Source of the DNA: Zoogloea dura
GTDB taxonomy: Bacteria > Pseudomonadota > Gammaproteobacteria > Burkholderiales > Rhodocyclaceae
Direction of reading: 5' to 3'
DNA: 64,000 nucleotides
NCBI RefSeq assembly: GCF_012927165.1
Contig: NZ_JABBGA010000001.1
Span: 496,001-560,000, forward strand
The first letter of the stretch is position 1; the number at the start of each line of letters is the position of its first letter. Of the stretch, positions 18,677-27,519 are shown in pieces. Under the pieces are notes generated by a model. It was given only the letters and a program-made list of their open reading frames with translations, was not told the DNA's origin and did no database searches. Position numbers and translations under genes: made by a program.

Positions 18677-19288
18677 ATGAGTCCGCACCTAGATCTGACC
18701 GCCCCCTACCCGCCCCTCGTCCGGCGCATCGAAACTGAAGCCACCGTCGAAAACGGTGAGATCCTGCGCATCGACCACTTCCTGAATCACCGCATCGAGC
18801 CGGCCTTCATCTTTGAAATGGCCCACGAGCTGGCCCGTCGCCTGTCTTATTTCCAGCCTAACGTGGTGCTCACGGCGGAGGCCAGCGGCATCGCCCCGGC
18901 CCTGGTGGTGGCCCAGACCCTCAGCGTGCCCCTTATATACGCCAAGAAGTACTCGCCCCAGGTGGAGTCGCCCTCCATCTCGCGCATCATTCCGTCCCCC
19001 ACCAAGGGCGGACACACCCGGCTGGTCCTGTCGCAACGCTATCTAGGTGCCGGCCAGCGCGTGGTGATTGTCGATGACTTCCTGGCCAACGGCCGTACTG
19101 CCATCGCCCTGATTGAAATGGCCCGGGAGGCCGGCGCCGAGGTGATGGGTGCCGGCTTCATCGTCGAAAAGCGCTTCAAGCATGGCCGAGAACACATCCA
19201 GGCGCTCAATGTGCCGGTGGCAACCCTGGCCCAGGTGGAGCGCCTGGCCGAGACGCACGCGGTACTCACCCAGCCGGTCGAGGCCTGA
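18677..19288 (+). CDS. xpt: Xanthine phosphoribosyltransferase-like protein
   Basis: The 203-residue protein is a type I phosphoribosyltransferase that would convert xanthine and PRPP to XMP in purine salvage. The PRPP-binding loop is RVVIVDDFLANGRTAIALI, and AEASGIAPALVVAQ and IYAKKYSPQ match Xpt. I place the start at 18677, giving the family's usual ~190-200 residues; the same frame is open far upstream into the TAXI gene but has no protein-like sequence. No purine riboswitch is seen in the 77-bp gap upstream. Confidence 0.87.
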   Translation: MSPHLDLTAPYPPLVRRIETEATVENGEILRIDHFLNHRIEPAFIFEMAHELARRLSYFQPNVVLTAEASGIAPALVVAQTLSVPLIYAKKYSPQVESPSISRIIPSPTKGGHTRLVLSQRYLGAGQRVVIVDDFLANGRTAIALIEMAREAGAEVMGAGFIVEKRFKHGREHIQALNVPVATLAQVERLAETHAVLTQPVEA

Positions 19289-19318
19289 CTCTCCGCTGCC
19301 CGCCCTGCCCCTTTCGCG

Positions 19319-20115
19319 TCAGCGGGACAGAGGATAGAACAGCTGCTCGTTGCCGATCTTGTAAGCCGAGATCGCACGACGGCCCTCCGCGGAGGTGATC
19401 CACTGGATGAACTTTTCGCCCGCGCCCTTCTTTACGTGAGGATGGCGCGCGGGATTCACCAGCATCACGCCATAGGGGTTGTAGAGCTTGGGGTCACCCG
19501 CATACAGGATCGCCAGATCCTGGCGGTTCTTGAAGCTCGCCCAGGTGCCCCGATCGGCCAGGGTATAGGCGCCCATGCCGGCTGCCATGTTGAGGGTCGG
19601 CCCCATGCCGGCTCCCGCCTCCTTGTACCAGGGCTGTCCCTTGAGCTCGACGCCTGCACTACCCCAGAAGCGCAGCTCGGCCGCGTGGGTGCCGCTGCGG
19701 TCCCCCCGCGACACCCACGGACTGCCCTTGCGGGCAATCCGCGCAAAGGCATCGGTGGCATCCCTCGCCCCCTTCACACCGGCCGCATCGGCTGCCGGGC
19801 CGACCAGCACGAAGTCGTTGTACATCACATCCTTGCGGTCCACTCCAAAGCCGTCCTGAACGAATTTGTCCTCGGCGGCCCGGTCGTGCACCAGCAGCAC
19901 ATCGGCATCGCCACGGCGCCCCACGTCAAGGGCCTGGCCGGTGCCCAGGGCCACCACCTTCACGGCGATCCCGCTGTCCTTCTCGAAGATCGGCAGGATG
20001 AAGTTGAACAGGCCGGACTGTTCGGTGGAGGTGGTCGAGGCCAGCACGATGGTCTCCCCCGCCTGGGCAGGAGACACCCAGGCCATCACGCTGACGGCCG
20101 CGCAGCCGAGGAATT

Positions 20116-20134
<19 letters not shown>
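19319..20134 (-). CDS. tupA: Tungstate ABC transporter, substrate-binding protein
   Basis: The 271-residue protein captures tungstate in the periplasm. A signal peptide (MANGLLKFLGCAAVSVMAW...AQA) precedes the TupA signature VLASTTSTEQSGLF, whose TTTS-like motif binds the oxyanion. Later VSRGDRSGTHAAELRFW and TLNMAAGMGAYTLADRGTW are typical. Start at 20134: GGGAGA 6 nt upstream. Its start overlaps the tupC end by 19 bp, so translation is probably coupled. As last gene of tupBCA beside the aor operon, it supplies tungsten to the aldehyde oxidoreductase. Confidence 0.93.
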
Positions 20135-20847
<713 letters not shown>

Positions 20848-20857
20848 GGCCGTCCGC

Positions 20858-21562
20858 TCAGGCATAGCGCCGCATCGCCCACTGGCGCACCACCAGGGCA
20901 AGGCCGTTGAGGACGAGGATGACCGCCAGCAGCACCAGGCCCAGGGCCACCGCCAGGGGCAGGTCGCCCTTGCTGGTTTCCAGGGCAATGGCAGTGGTCA
21001 TGGTACGGGTCGAGCGGTCGATGTTGCCGCCGACGATCATCACCGCGCCGACCTCGGACATGGCCCGCCCCAGGCCCGCCAGTACCGCCACCAGCAGGGA
21101 GTGGCGGCAGTCGTGGAGCAGCACCCGCACGCTGTCGATCCAGCGCAGGCGCAGCACCCGGAATTCTTCCTCGTAGTCGTGCCACGCATCTTCGATGGTC
21201 TGGCGCGCGATGGCGGCCATCAGGGGCGCCACCAGCACCGTCTGGGCCAGCACCATGGCGGTCGGGGAATACAGCAGCCCGAGGTCGCCTAGCGGCCCCG
21301 AGCGGGACAGCAGCAGATACACCACCACCCCCACCACCACCGAGGGCAGGCCCATGCAGCCATTGAGGGCGATCACCAGGAGTTGCCGCCCCCGGAAGCG
21401 CCCCACGCCCAGGCAGGCGCCCAGCGGCAGACCGATCAGGGTGCCCAGCAACACCGCCAGGCCACTGACCTGCAACGACAGGCCGACGATCTCGGCGACG
21501 CGATGGTCGAAACCGGCGAGCAGGGCAAAAGCCTCGGAAATGGCGAGACTGAACGCGTTCAT
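20858..21562 (-). CDS. tupB: Tungstate ABC transporter, permease
   Basis: The 234-residue inner-membrane protein has about five hydrophobic helices (for example VVVGVVVYLLLS and ALGLVLLAVILVLNGLALVV). The coupling motif that contacts the ATPase is ARQTIEDAWHDYEEEFRVL, with ...GRAMSEVGAVMIVGG following, as in molybdate/tungstate permeases. First gene of tupBCA; it starts 57 bp after the last aor-linked gene and may be on the same transcript. Confidence 0.92.
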   Translation of the reverse strand: MNAFSLAISEAFALLAGFDHRVAEIVGLSLQVSGLAVLLGTLIGLPLGACLGVGRFRGRQLLVIALNGCMGLPSVVVGVVVYLLLSRSGPLGDLGLLYSPTAMVLAQTVLVAPLMAAIARQTIEDAWHDYEEEFRVLRLRWIDSVRVLLHDCRHSLLVAVLAGLGRAMSEVGAVMIVGGNIDRSTRTMTTAIALETSKGDLPLAVALGLVLLAVILVLNGLALVVRQWAMRRYA

Positions 21563-21619
21563 GAATGGTCGGAAAGAGGCGCCGGAGAAGGCGCGAGGAT
21601 CGGAAGGCGGCAGCGCAGT

Positions 21620-21931
21620 TCAGCCCCCTCCGCGCTGCATGGCCAGATCGAGGCGCGACAGCAGCCGGCTGCAGGCCTGCGTGTCGCCGGCCAGGAAACG
21701 CAGCCGGGCCCGGGTCACCGGAATGCAGAACTGGCCGATGCGCCGGTCTGGCATGGCGGTGAGGGCCACTTCGAGCACGGCCTCGCCGTCATCCACCCGA
21801 TAGACCAGCGGCGCAGGTGAAGACACGCCACCGGGCAGTGCCAGGTACAAGCCTCGTTGGAATTCGGCCGGACTCGCCCCCAGCTCCCTCACGAAACCGC
21901 CATTCGCATCTTCATTCGCCTGAGCAGCCAA
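21620..21931 (-). CDS. Unknown small protein at the end of the aor operon (AorE-like position)
   Basis: The 103-residue soluble protein has no motif that I recognise. It begins 2 bp after the MoaD-like gene, with a TTG start at 21931 (GGGGG about 8 nt upstream); no in-frame ATG occurs early. It has an acidic N terminus and a more basic, aliphatic second half (EVALTAMPDRRIGQFCIPV, RARLRFLAG). By position it matches the fifth gene of aorABCDE-type operons in denitrifying betaproteobacteria, where a cofactor or maturation role is suspected; that match is by context, not by sequence. Confidence 0.6.
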   Translation of the reverse strand: MAAQANEDANGGFVRELGASPAEFQRGLYLALPGGVSSPAPLVYRVDDGEAVLEVALTAMPDRRIGQFCIPVTRARLRFLAGDTQACSRLLSRLDLAMQRGGG

Positions 21932-21933
21932 AT

Positions 21934-22185
21934 CTAGCCCCCGGCGATCGGCGGCCAGATGGCCACCTCGTCATCGTCCTGCAGAACCCGTCCGGCACGG
22001 GCGGCCGGCGGAATGTAATGGCCGTTTATCAGGACCAGGTGGGCACTCTTCTCGGGCACCCGGTAACGGACGATCAGATCTCCCACCGTCGTCTCGGGCG
22101 CCACGTCGATTTCCACAATATTGCCGCGCCGCCCGGCCGGCAGGAGGTCGGCCAGCGACGCGAAGAGCTTGAAGACGACCCTCAT
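21934..22185 (-). CDS. aorD: MoaD/ThiS-family sulfur carrier of the aor operon
   Basis: The 83-residue ubiquitin-like protein ends in Gly-Gly (WPPIAGG), the residue pair that is thiocarboxylated in MoaD and ThiS to donate sulfur for the dithiolene of pterin cofactors. Core strands MRVVFKLFASLADLL and VLQDDDEVAIWPPIAGG fit MoaD. The start ATG at 22185 shares ATGA with the aorC stop. It probably serves tungsten-pterin cofactor assembly for AorB. Confidence 0.85.
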   Translation of the reverse strand: MRVVFKLFASLADLLPAGRRGNIVEIDVAPETTVGDLIVRYRVPEKSAHLVLINGHYIPPAARAGRVLQDDDEVAIWPPIAGG

Positions 22186-23468
22186 GCGAAAGCGGCCACC
22201 GGGTGATGACGGGCCACCGCGTCCGGCTGGGTTGCCGCCAGGTAAGCCTCGAAGAAGCGCTGGGGCGCGCTGAGCAGGTGATCCTTCCAGGCACCGAGCC
22301 TGAGCTGCCCCTGGATAAGGCCGCGCAAGGCGCCTACATGCTGGGTCATGCCGATAGAGGTGGCACCGATCAGCACATCGCCCTTGAACTGCAGGCTCAG
22401 GTAGCGGAAGGCCGCCTCGTCCACCTGCTCGACCCCCTGCCCTTCGGGGTCTCCCCACCACTGGCCGAAGGAGGTGGAGATCAGGCCCAGGGTGTCCAGC
22501 ACGTTGATGGCCAGCACACCCGGCATTCGCCCGTTACCGCCGGCCATGTTGATCGCCGCGACACGGGCCTGGTCAGCCGCATTGGGCTGGATCGCCGACA
22601 CCAAGTGGGCACCGGTGAACAGGTCGGGAGCCTCGGCCACGTCACCCGCCGCAAAGATGCCCGGCACCGAGGTTTCCATACGGGCGTCCACGAGCACGCC
22701 CTTGGCCACATGCACCGGAGTCGCATCCAGGAAGGCCACGTTGGGCGCCACCCCAGCAGCGACGATGACCAGATCGCAAGGCAGCTTGTCGCCGGTGGAC
22801 AGGCTCACCAGCAGGGGGGCATCACCGCCATCGGCACGTTCAATACGCTCCACGCCTGCGGAAGTGACAACCCGGATGCCCTTTTCCTCGACCCAGCGCT
22901 TGATCATGCCACCTGCCTTGGGGGTCATCATGCGCGGCACCATGCGGTCGCCCATCTCCACCACGGTGAGGGACACACCGCGCTTGGCCAGGGCTTCCAT
23001 GATGATGCAGCCGATGAAGCCGGCCCCCAGCTGCAGCACACGCGCACCAGGCTTTGCGTGGCTGGCGATGGCACGGGCATCGGCGAGGGTCCAGCAGGTC
23101 TGCACTTCCGGCAGATCCACGCCGGGAATGGGTGGCCGCACCGGATGGGAGCCCGTCGCCACGAGCAGCCGATCGTAGGTCTCGAAATGACCGTCGGCAA
23201 ACAGCACCTTGCCTTGCTGCGTATCGACCGCCACCGCACGGCCGCGCAACTGGCGCACCCCGAGACGATCAAAATGGTCTGGTGTCTTGCGCAGCCAGGT
23301 CCCCGATTCGTCGATATTGCCTTCCAGCAGATAGGGGATGGCCATGCGTGAATAGGACGGCTCGTCCTCGCTGCCCACCATCACGATCTCGTCGCGGGGG
23401 GCCGCCTTGCGCAGGGTCTCGGCCGCCACCACGCCTGCCGGGCCATTGCCCAGGATTAGGTGTTTCAT
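22182..23468 (-). CDS. aorC: FAD-dependent NAD(P)H oxidoreductase subunit of aldehyde oxidoreductase
   Basis: The 428-residue flavoprotein has two Rossmann folds: an N-terminal FAD site (HLILGNGPAGVVAAETLR) and an internal NADH site (RVLQLGAGFIGCIIMEAL), followed by the GIFAAGDVAE FAD motif. The fold matches NADH-dependent nitrite reductase/NADH oxidase-type FAD subunits. In the aorABC enzyme, this subunit passes electrons between the Fe-S subunit and NAD+. Start at 23468: GGA at 7-9 nt upstream. A strong hairpin lies between aorB and this gene. Confidence 0.88.
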   Translation of the reverse strand: MKHLILGNGPAGVVAAETLRKAAPRDEIVMVGSEDEPSYSRMAIPYLLEGNIDESGTWLRKTPDHFDRLGVRQLRGRAVAVDTQQGKVLFADGHFETYDRLLVATGSHPVRPPIPGVDLPEVQTCWTLADARAIASHAKPGARVLQLGAGFIGCIIMEALAKRGVSLTVVEMGDRMVPRMMTPKAGGMIKRWVEEKGIRVVTSAGVERIERADGGDAPLLVSLSTGDKLPCDLVIVAAGVAPNVAFLDATPVHVAKGVLVDARMETSVPGIFAAGDVAEAPDLFTGAHLVSAIQPNAADQARVAAINMAGGNGRMPGVLAINVLDTLGLISTSFGQWWGDPEGQGVEQVDEAAFRYLSLQFKGDVLIGATSIGMTQHVGALRGLIQGQLRLGAWKDHLLSAPQRFFEAYLAATQPDAVARHHPVAAFA

Positions 23469-23492
23469 GGGTGATTCCTCGAAACAGGATTG

Positions 23493-23524
23493 TGCCGATG
23501 CCGCCCCGCGGGACGGCATCGGCA
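23493..23524 (-). promoter_or_regulatory. Intercistronic hairpin between aorB and aorC
   Basis: TGCCGATGCCG (23493-23503) and CGGCATCGGCA (23514-23524) pair perfectly over 11 bp around a 10-nt loop that itself contains CCCGCGGG. It ends 25 nt before the aorC start codon. No T-run follows on the minus strand, so partial attenuation, mRNA processing or stabilisation of aorAB are likelier than full termination. Confidence 0.5.
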
Positions 23525-23537
23525 GGCGAGCGTCAGG

Positions 23538-25385
23538 TCAGAGCCCCAGGCGTGCCAGCGTGGCGGCGGTGGGAACACCCTCTTCCGTCCAGCCACGGAT
23601 GCTGTAGTACTCCGGCAGCATCTTGTCGATGCCGCTGACCAGCCCCTTGGCCGGCCCCACCTTGGCGGGCTCGGTCTTGAGACGCGGCGGCAGGTCATCG
23701 TCCTTGCGGGTCAGGCCAGCCGCGTTGTTGAAGAGGCGCTCCATGTTCCAGATGCGCTCACCCATTTCATTGAGCTTGTCCATCGACCAGTCGCCTTCGC
23801 AGGCGGCTTCAATCTGCGGCTGTACGTCGGCCAGTGTCCACGCGAACGAGGTGAAGACACAGATCCCCGCCGCGTCGAAGACCGCCGTGGCGTCCTGGAA
23901 GGCCTTGACCAGTTCGGGCTTGCCCTCGGTGGTGAGCGGATCGGTCTTGACCGGGATGCCCAGCACTTCGGAGGCCACGGTGTAGGAACGCAGGTGACAG
24001 GCGCCCCGGTTGGACGTGGCGTAGGTCAGGCCCATGCCCTGGATGCCACGGGCGTCATAGGCCGGGAACTCCTGCCCCTTGACGGTCATGGACAGCTCCG
24101 GGTGGCCGTACTGGGTGCACAGCCGGCGCGAGCCCTGGCCGATCTCCTTGCCGAAGCCTTCGCCCCGTGCGGTCATTTCGGTCAGGCGGGCCAGTGCCTC
24201 GGCCGAGCCGAACTCCGCCTCGATGCCGATCTGCTCCTTGGTGAGGATGCCCATCTCGTAGAGCTCCATCACCGCACCGATGGTGGCACCGAAGGAGATC
24301 GGGTCCATGCCCTGCTCGTTGCACAGTAGGTTGGCGTACTGCAGGGCCTCCAGGTCGCCCACCCCGTTGGCCGCGCCGAGGGCCCAGGCCGCCTCGTATT
24401 CCAGGCCGCCGGACGCCCCCCAGTACTTGGGGTTGTTGACCACGGTGAAGTGCCCCTTGTCAATCTCGGAGATGCGTCCGCAGGCGATCGTGCAGCCAAA
24501 GCATGCGGCGTTGGTCACCAGGTGGGTCTTGCCGTCAGTGGGCCGCTTTTCGTGCATCGCCTCGGCGGAGATCTTGCCAGCGTCCTCGAACTGCACGTCC
24601 TTGTGGTTGCGGGTGGGCAAGGCGCCCATCTCGTTGATCACGTTCATCAGCACCTGGGTGCCGAACTTCGGCAGGCCCTGCCCGGTGACGGCGTTGTCGG
24701 CGAGCACCTTCTTCTTCTCGGCGGTGATCTTCATGAAGGCCTTCATGTCCTTGATGCCGGACACGCCCTTCGTGCCACGCAGGGCCACCGCCTTGAGATT
24801 CTTGGAGCCCATCACCGCACCCACTCCGGAACGGCCGGCAGCGCGGTGCAGATCATTGACGATGCAGGCGAACAAGACCTGGTTTTCGCCGGCGAGGCCG
24901 ATGGACGACACGCGCACCAGAGGATCCTGGTGGTGGTGCTTGATGGCCTCCTCCGTCTCCCAGCAGCTCTTGCCCCACAGGTCGGATGCGTCGATGAGCT
25001 GGGCCTTGTCGTTCTCGACGTAGAGGTAGACCGGCGTGGGCGAGCGCCCCTCCAGAATGATCATGTCCCAGCCGGCAAATTTCATCTCGGCGCCGAAGAA
25101 GCCGCCTGAGTTCGAGCAGGCAATGGCGCCGGTCAGCGGCCCCTTGGTGACGACCGTGTAGCGCCCGCCGGTGGAGGCCGGCGTGCCGGTCAGCGGCCCG
25201 GTGGACATGATCATCTTGTTTTCGGGCGACAAGGGATCGACCTTCGGGTCGATCTCCGACACCAGGTACTTGGTGGCCAGCCCCCGCGACCCGAGATACT
25301 CGTCGGCCCACTGCATGTTCAACGGCTCTTCCGTGCAGGTCCCTTCGGTGAGGTTGACCCGCAGTACTTTCCTGTTCCAGCCCAT
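23538..25385 (-). CDS. aorB: Tungsten-containing aldehyde:ferredoxin oxidoreductase, large subunit
   Basis: The 615-residue protein is the catalytic subunit that oxidises aldehydes to acids at a tungsten bis-pterin centre. It starts MGWNRKVLRVNLTEGT as AOR-family proteins do. The [4Fe-4S] ligands are C295, C298 and C302 (CFGCTIAC) and C509 (AAGICVFT). Pterin-contact segments include RAAGRSGVGAVMGSK and LTYATSNRGACH. Start at 25385: GGGGAGA 4 nt upstream. The flanking Fe-S and FAD subunits show it is the multi-subunit NAD-linked type of facultative anaerobes. Confidence 0.93.
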   Translation of the reverse strand: MGWNRKVLRVNLTEGTCTEEPLNMQWADEYLGSRGLATKYLVSEIDPKVDPLSPENKMIMSTGPLTGTPASTGGRYTVVTKGPLTGAIACSNSGGFFGAEMKFAGWDMIILEGRSPTPVYLYVENDKAQLIDASDLWGKSCWETEEAIKHHHQDPLVRVSSIGLAGENQVLFACIVNDLHRAAGRSGVGAVMGSKNLKAVALRGTKGVSGIKDMKAFMKITAEKKKVLADNAVTGQGLPKFGTQVLMNVINEMGALPTRNHKDVQFEDAGKISAEAMHEKRPTDGKTHLVTNAACFGCTIACGRISEIDKGHFTVVNNPKYWGASGGLEYEAAWALGAANGVGDLEALQYANLLCNEQGMDPISFGATIGAVMELYEMGILTKEQIGIEAEFGSAEALARLTEMTARGEGFGKEIGQGSRRLCTQYGHPELSMTVKGQEFPAYDARGIQGMGLTYATSNRGACHLRSYTVASEVLGIPVKTDPLTTEGKPELVKAFQDATAVFDAAGICVFTSFAWTLADVQPQIEAACEGDWSMDKLNEMGERIWNMERLFNNAAGLTRKDDDLPPRLKTEPAKVGPAKGLVSGIDKMLPEYYSIRGWTEEGVPTAATLARLGL

Positions 25386-25396
25386 GGTCTCTCCCC

Positions 25397-25870
25397 TTAT
25401 TCCGAAACGGCCGTATTGGCGCGGGCGGCCCACGCACGCATGCGGTCAAGGCCGGTCCAGTCGGCATCCACATAAGTGATCGCGCCGGTGGGACAGGCGG
25501 TGGCACAGGCCGGATCGCCGCCACACAGGTCGCATTTCTGGACCTTGCCGGTGTCCTGGTTGTAATTCACCGTTCCGAAGGGACAGGCAATGGTGCACAC
25601 CTTGCAGCCCACGCAGACATCGTCATGGACCTCCTTGGCGCCAGTGGCTGCGTCGATACGGATCGCATCGACCGGACAGGCATTGAGGCACCAGGCCTCG
25701 GTGCATTGGGTACAGGTATAGGGAACCTTGCGCCCCTCGGTTTCGAAACTGAAAACCTTGATGCGGGACTTGGACGGATTGATGACCCCGGTGTGCTCGA
25801 CCGAACATGCCATTTCACACTGCAGGCAGCCGGTGCACTTCTTGGGGTCAATGTGCAGGGATTTCCACAT
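25397..25870 (-). CDS. aorA: Four-cluster ferredoxin-like subunit of aldehyde oxidoreductase
   Basis: The 157-residue electron-transfer subunit has cysteines for four [4Fe-4S] clusters: C-x2-C-x2-C-x3-C in CTGCLQCEMAC, then CTQCTEAWCLNACP, CVGCKVCTIACP and CDLCGGDPACATACP. This is the polyferredoxin pattern of DmsB/HycB-type subunits. It leads the aor operon, 11 bp before aorB, with the ribosome site GGAGGAG 7 nt upstream of the start at 25870. It carries electrons from AorB to the FAD subunit AorC. Confidence 0.92.
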   Translation of the reverse strand: MWKSLHIDPKKCTGCLQCEMACSVEHTGVINPSKSRIKVFSFETEGRKVPYTCTQCTEAWCLNACPVDAIRIDAATGAKEVHDDVCVGCKVCTIACPFGTVNYNQDTGKVQKCDLCGGDPACATACPTGAITYVDADWTGLDRMRAWAARANTAVSE

Positions 25871-26077
25871 CGATCGACTCCTCCTCGTTGATTTCTGGAC
25901 CGGTAGGCGCGATCACTGCTGGATCATCGGCTCGCAGTTGCCTGCGGCTGGCGGCCTCCGGGTCATTCTCCATCCAGTTCGACCTCACCCCGCCAAAAGG
26001 GGCATGGTTAAACCACCTCCGGATGCTTATCCCGCAACCAACGCTTGTCAATACGCGCCGCGTCATTCGAAACGGCC

Positions 26078-26090
26078 TTGACCAGGTCAA
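26078..26090. promoter_or_regulatory. Palindromic operator candidate between aorA and moeA
   Basis: TTGACCAGGTCAA is a perfect 13-bp palindrome centred on one A, located in the 277-bp divergent region between aorA (minus) and moeA (plus). A TTGACA hexamer that could serve as the aor -35 element lies at 26046-26051 on the minus strand. It may bind a regulator that controls both units. It resembles but does not fit the FNR spacing (TTGAT-N4-ATCAA). Confidence 0.4.
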
Positions 26091-26147
26091 TGCGCGAGGG
26101 CCGGCGAGTGTGCTATTAATCGGGCTCACCTTGATCCGGAGCCTTAC

Positions 26148-27401
26148 ATGAGTGTGGACAATGGCTGCGCCTCGCCGGGCGCCCGCAAGACCCTGTCGGT
26201 GGACGAAGCCCGGCAGATCATCCTGAGTACCGTCACGCCCCTTTCCGGCTGGGAAAAGGTGGCCATCCGCGCGGCCCTGGGACGCATCCTGGCCGCCGAC
26301 GTCATCGCACCGTGCAATGTGCCAGCCCACGACAATTCGGCCATGGACGGCTATGCCGTGCGGGCCGAAGACCTCTCAGGCGACGGCGAAGTGCATCTGC
26401 AGGTCGTCGGCACCGCCTTTGCCGGACGCGGCTTCTCCGGCATGGTTGGCGCAGGACAGGCGGTGCGCATCATGACCGGCGGCGTCATGCCGATGGGTGC
26501 TGACACCATCGTCGTGCAGGAGATCGTCCGCACCGAAGGCAACACGGTGGTGGTACCGGCCGGCATCCGCAAGGGGCAGAACGTGCGCCGCGCGGGTGAG
26601 GACCTGGCGGAGGGTGCCGTGGCCATCCCCCGCGGCAAGCTGATGGGCCCGGCCGAACTGGGTCTGGCGGCATCCCTGGGGCTGGCCGAGGTGTGTGTCA
26701 CCCGCCGCCTGCGGGTCGCGTTCTTCTCGACCGGCGATGAGCTGGCCACCATCGGCCGCCCCCTTGCCCCCGGCGAGGTCTATGACTCCAACCGCTACAC
26801 CTTGCATGGAGCCCTGACGCGCCTGGGCTGCGAGCTGGTGGACATGGGCGTGATCCCGGACCGTCCCGACGAGCTCGAGGCGGCCTTCCGCAATGCTGCC
26901 GCCTGTTCGGACGTAGTCCTGACCACCGGCGGGGTATCGGTCGGTGAAGCGGACTTCATTCGCGAACTGATGGCCCGCCTCGGCGAGGTGAGCTTCTGGA
27001 AGATCGACATCAAGCCCGGCCGCCCCATGGCCTTCGGCAAGATCGGCGACACCTGGATGTTCGGCCTGCCGGGCAACCCGGTGGCCGTGATGGTCACCTA
27101 CTACCAATTCGTGATGGACGCCCTGCTCCGCGTTGCCGGCCAGGATCCGCTGCCCCAGCGCCCCTTGATGCAGGCGAGCTGTACCAGCCCGATCCGCAAG
27201 CTGTCCGGCCGCAAGGAGTTCCTGCGCGGCCGGCTGTACCTGGAAGACGGCCAATGGCAGGTCCGTTCGGCCTCGGCCCAGGGCTCGGGGATCCTGCGCT
27301 CGATGTCGGAGGCAAACTGCTTCATCGTCCTCCACGAGCACCGGGGTGATGTGGTGCCCGGTGAGACGGTTCAGGTCCAGCTGTTCGACGGCCTGGTCTG
27401 A
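26148..27401 (+). CDS. moeA: Molybdopterin molybdenumtransferase (MoeA)
   Basis: The 417-residue enzyme inserts the metal oxyanion into adenylated pterin. Landmarks in order: PAHDNSAMDGYAVRAEDL, GQAVRIMTGGVMPMGADTIV, RRAGEDLAEGAV, FFSTGDELATIG, DSNRYTLHG, VVLTTGGVSVGEADF, FGLPGNPVAVMVTYYQFV. The length is typical. The ribosome site CGGAG lies 6 nt upstream. Its divergent placement from aorA suggests a MoeA devoted to tungsten insertion for AorB, rather than the general housekeeping copy; that is inferred from context. Confidence 0.93.
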   Translation: MSVDNGCASPGARKTLSVDEARQIILSTVTPLSGWEKVAIRAALGRILAADVIAPCNVPAHDNSAMDGYAVRAEDLSGDGEVHLQVVGTAFAGRGFSGMVGAGQAVRIMTGGVMPMGADTIVVQEIVRTEGNTVVVPAGIRKGQNVRRAGEDLAEGAVAIPRGKLMGPAELGLAASLGLAEVCVTRRLRVAFFSTGDELATIGRPLAPGEVYDSNRYTLHGALTRLGCELVDMGVIPDRPDELEAAFRNAAACSDVVLTTGGVSVGEADFIRELMARLGEVSFWKIDIKPGRPMAFGKIGDTWMFGLPGNPVAVMVTYYQFVMDALLRVAGQDPLPQRPLMQASCTSPIRKLSGRKEFLRGRLYLEDGQWQVRSASAQGSGILRSMSEANCFIVLHEHRGDVVPGETVQVQLFDGLV

Positions 27402-27465
27402 TTCCCCCACGAGAGTACTGCACGCCGCGTGCTGATACGGCAGACACCACGGATCCCCAAAAATC

Positions 27466-27499
27466 AAAATGGCCAACCGGTCGCCCGGTTGGCCATTTT
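27466..27499. terminator. Bidirectional terminator between moeA and prpE
   Basis: A perfect 15-bp stem (27466-27480 with 27485-27499) around a TCGC tetraloop ends in A4/T4 at its base, so it works on both strands. It sits between the convergent genes moeA and prpE. Confidence 0.9.
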
Positions 27500-27519
27500 C
27501 ACTTGCTTCGTAAAAAGCC

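Noticed and set aside
25871-26147. Moco/Tuco riboswitch in the aorA leader
   Set aside because: Several small hairpins (for example CGCAGGCAACTGCG) are present, but I could not match the conserved motif blocks of the Moco RNA. A covariance search of the 277 bp would settle it.
25848-26330. 160-codon minus-strand frame across the aorA/moeA promoter region
   Set aside because: It overlaps the start of aorA and the 5' part of moeA antisense, and shows no motif; at best its last ~40 codons could be a leader peptide, which I cannot support.
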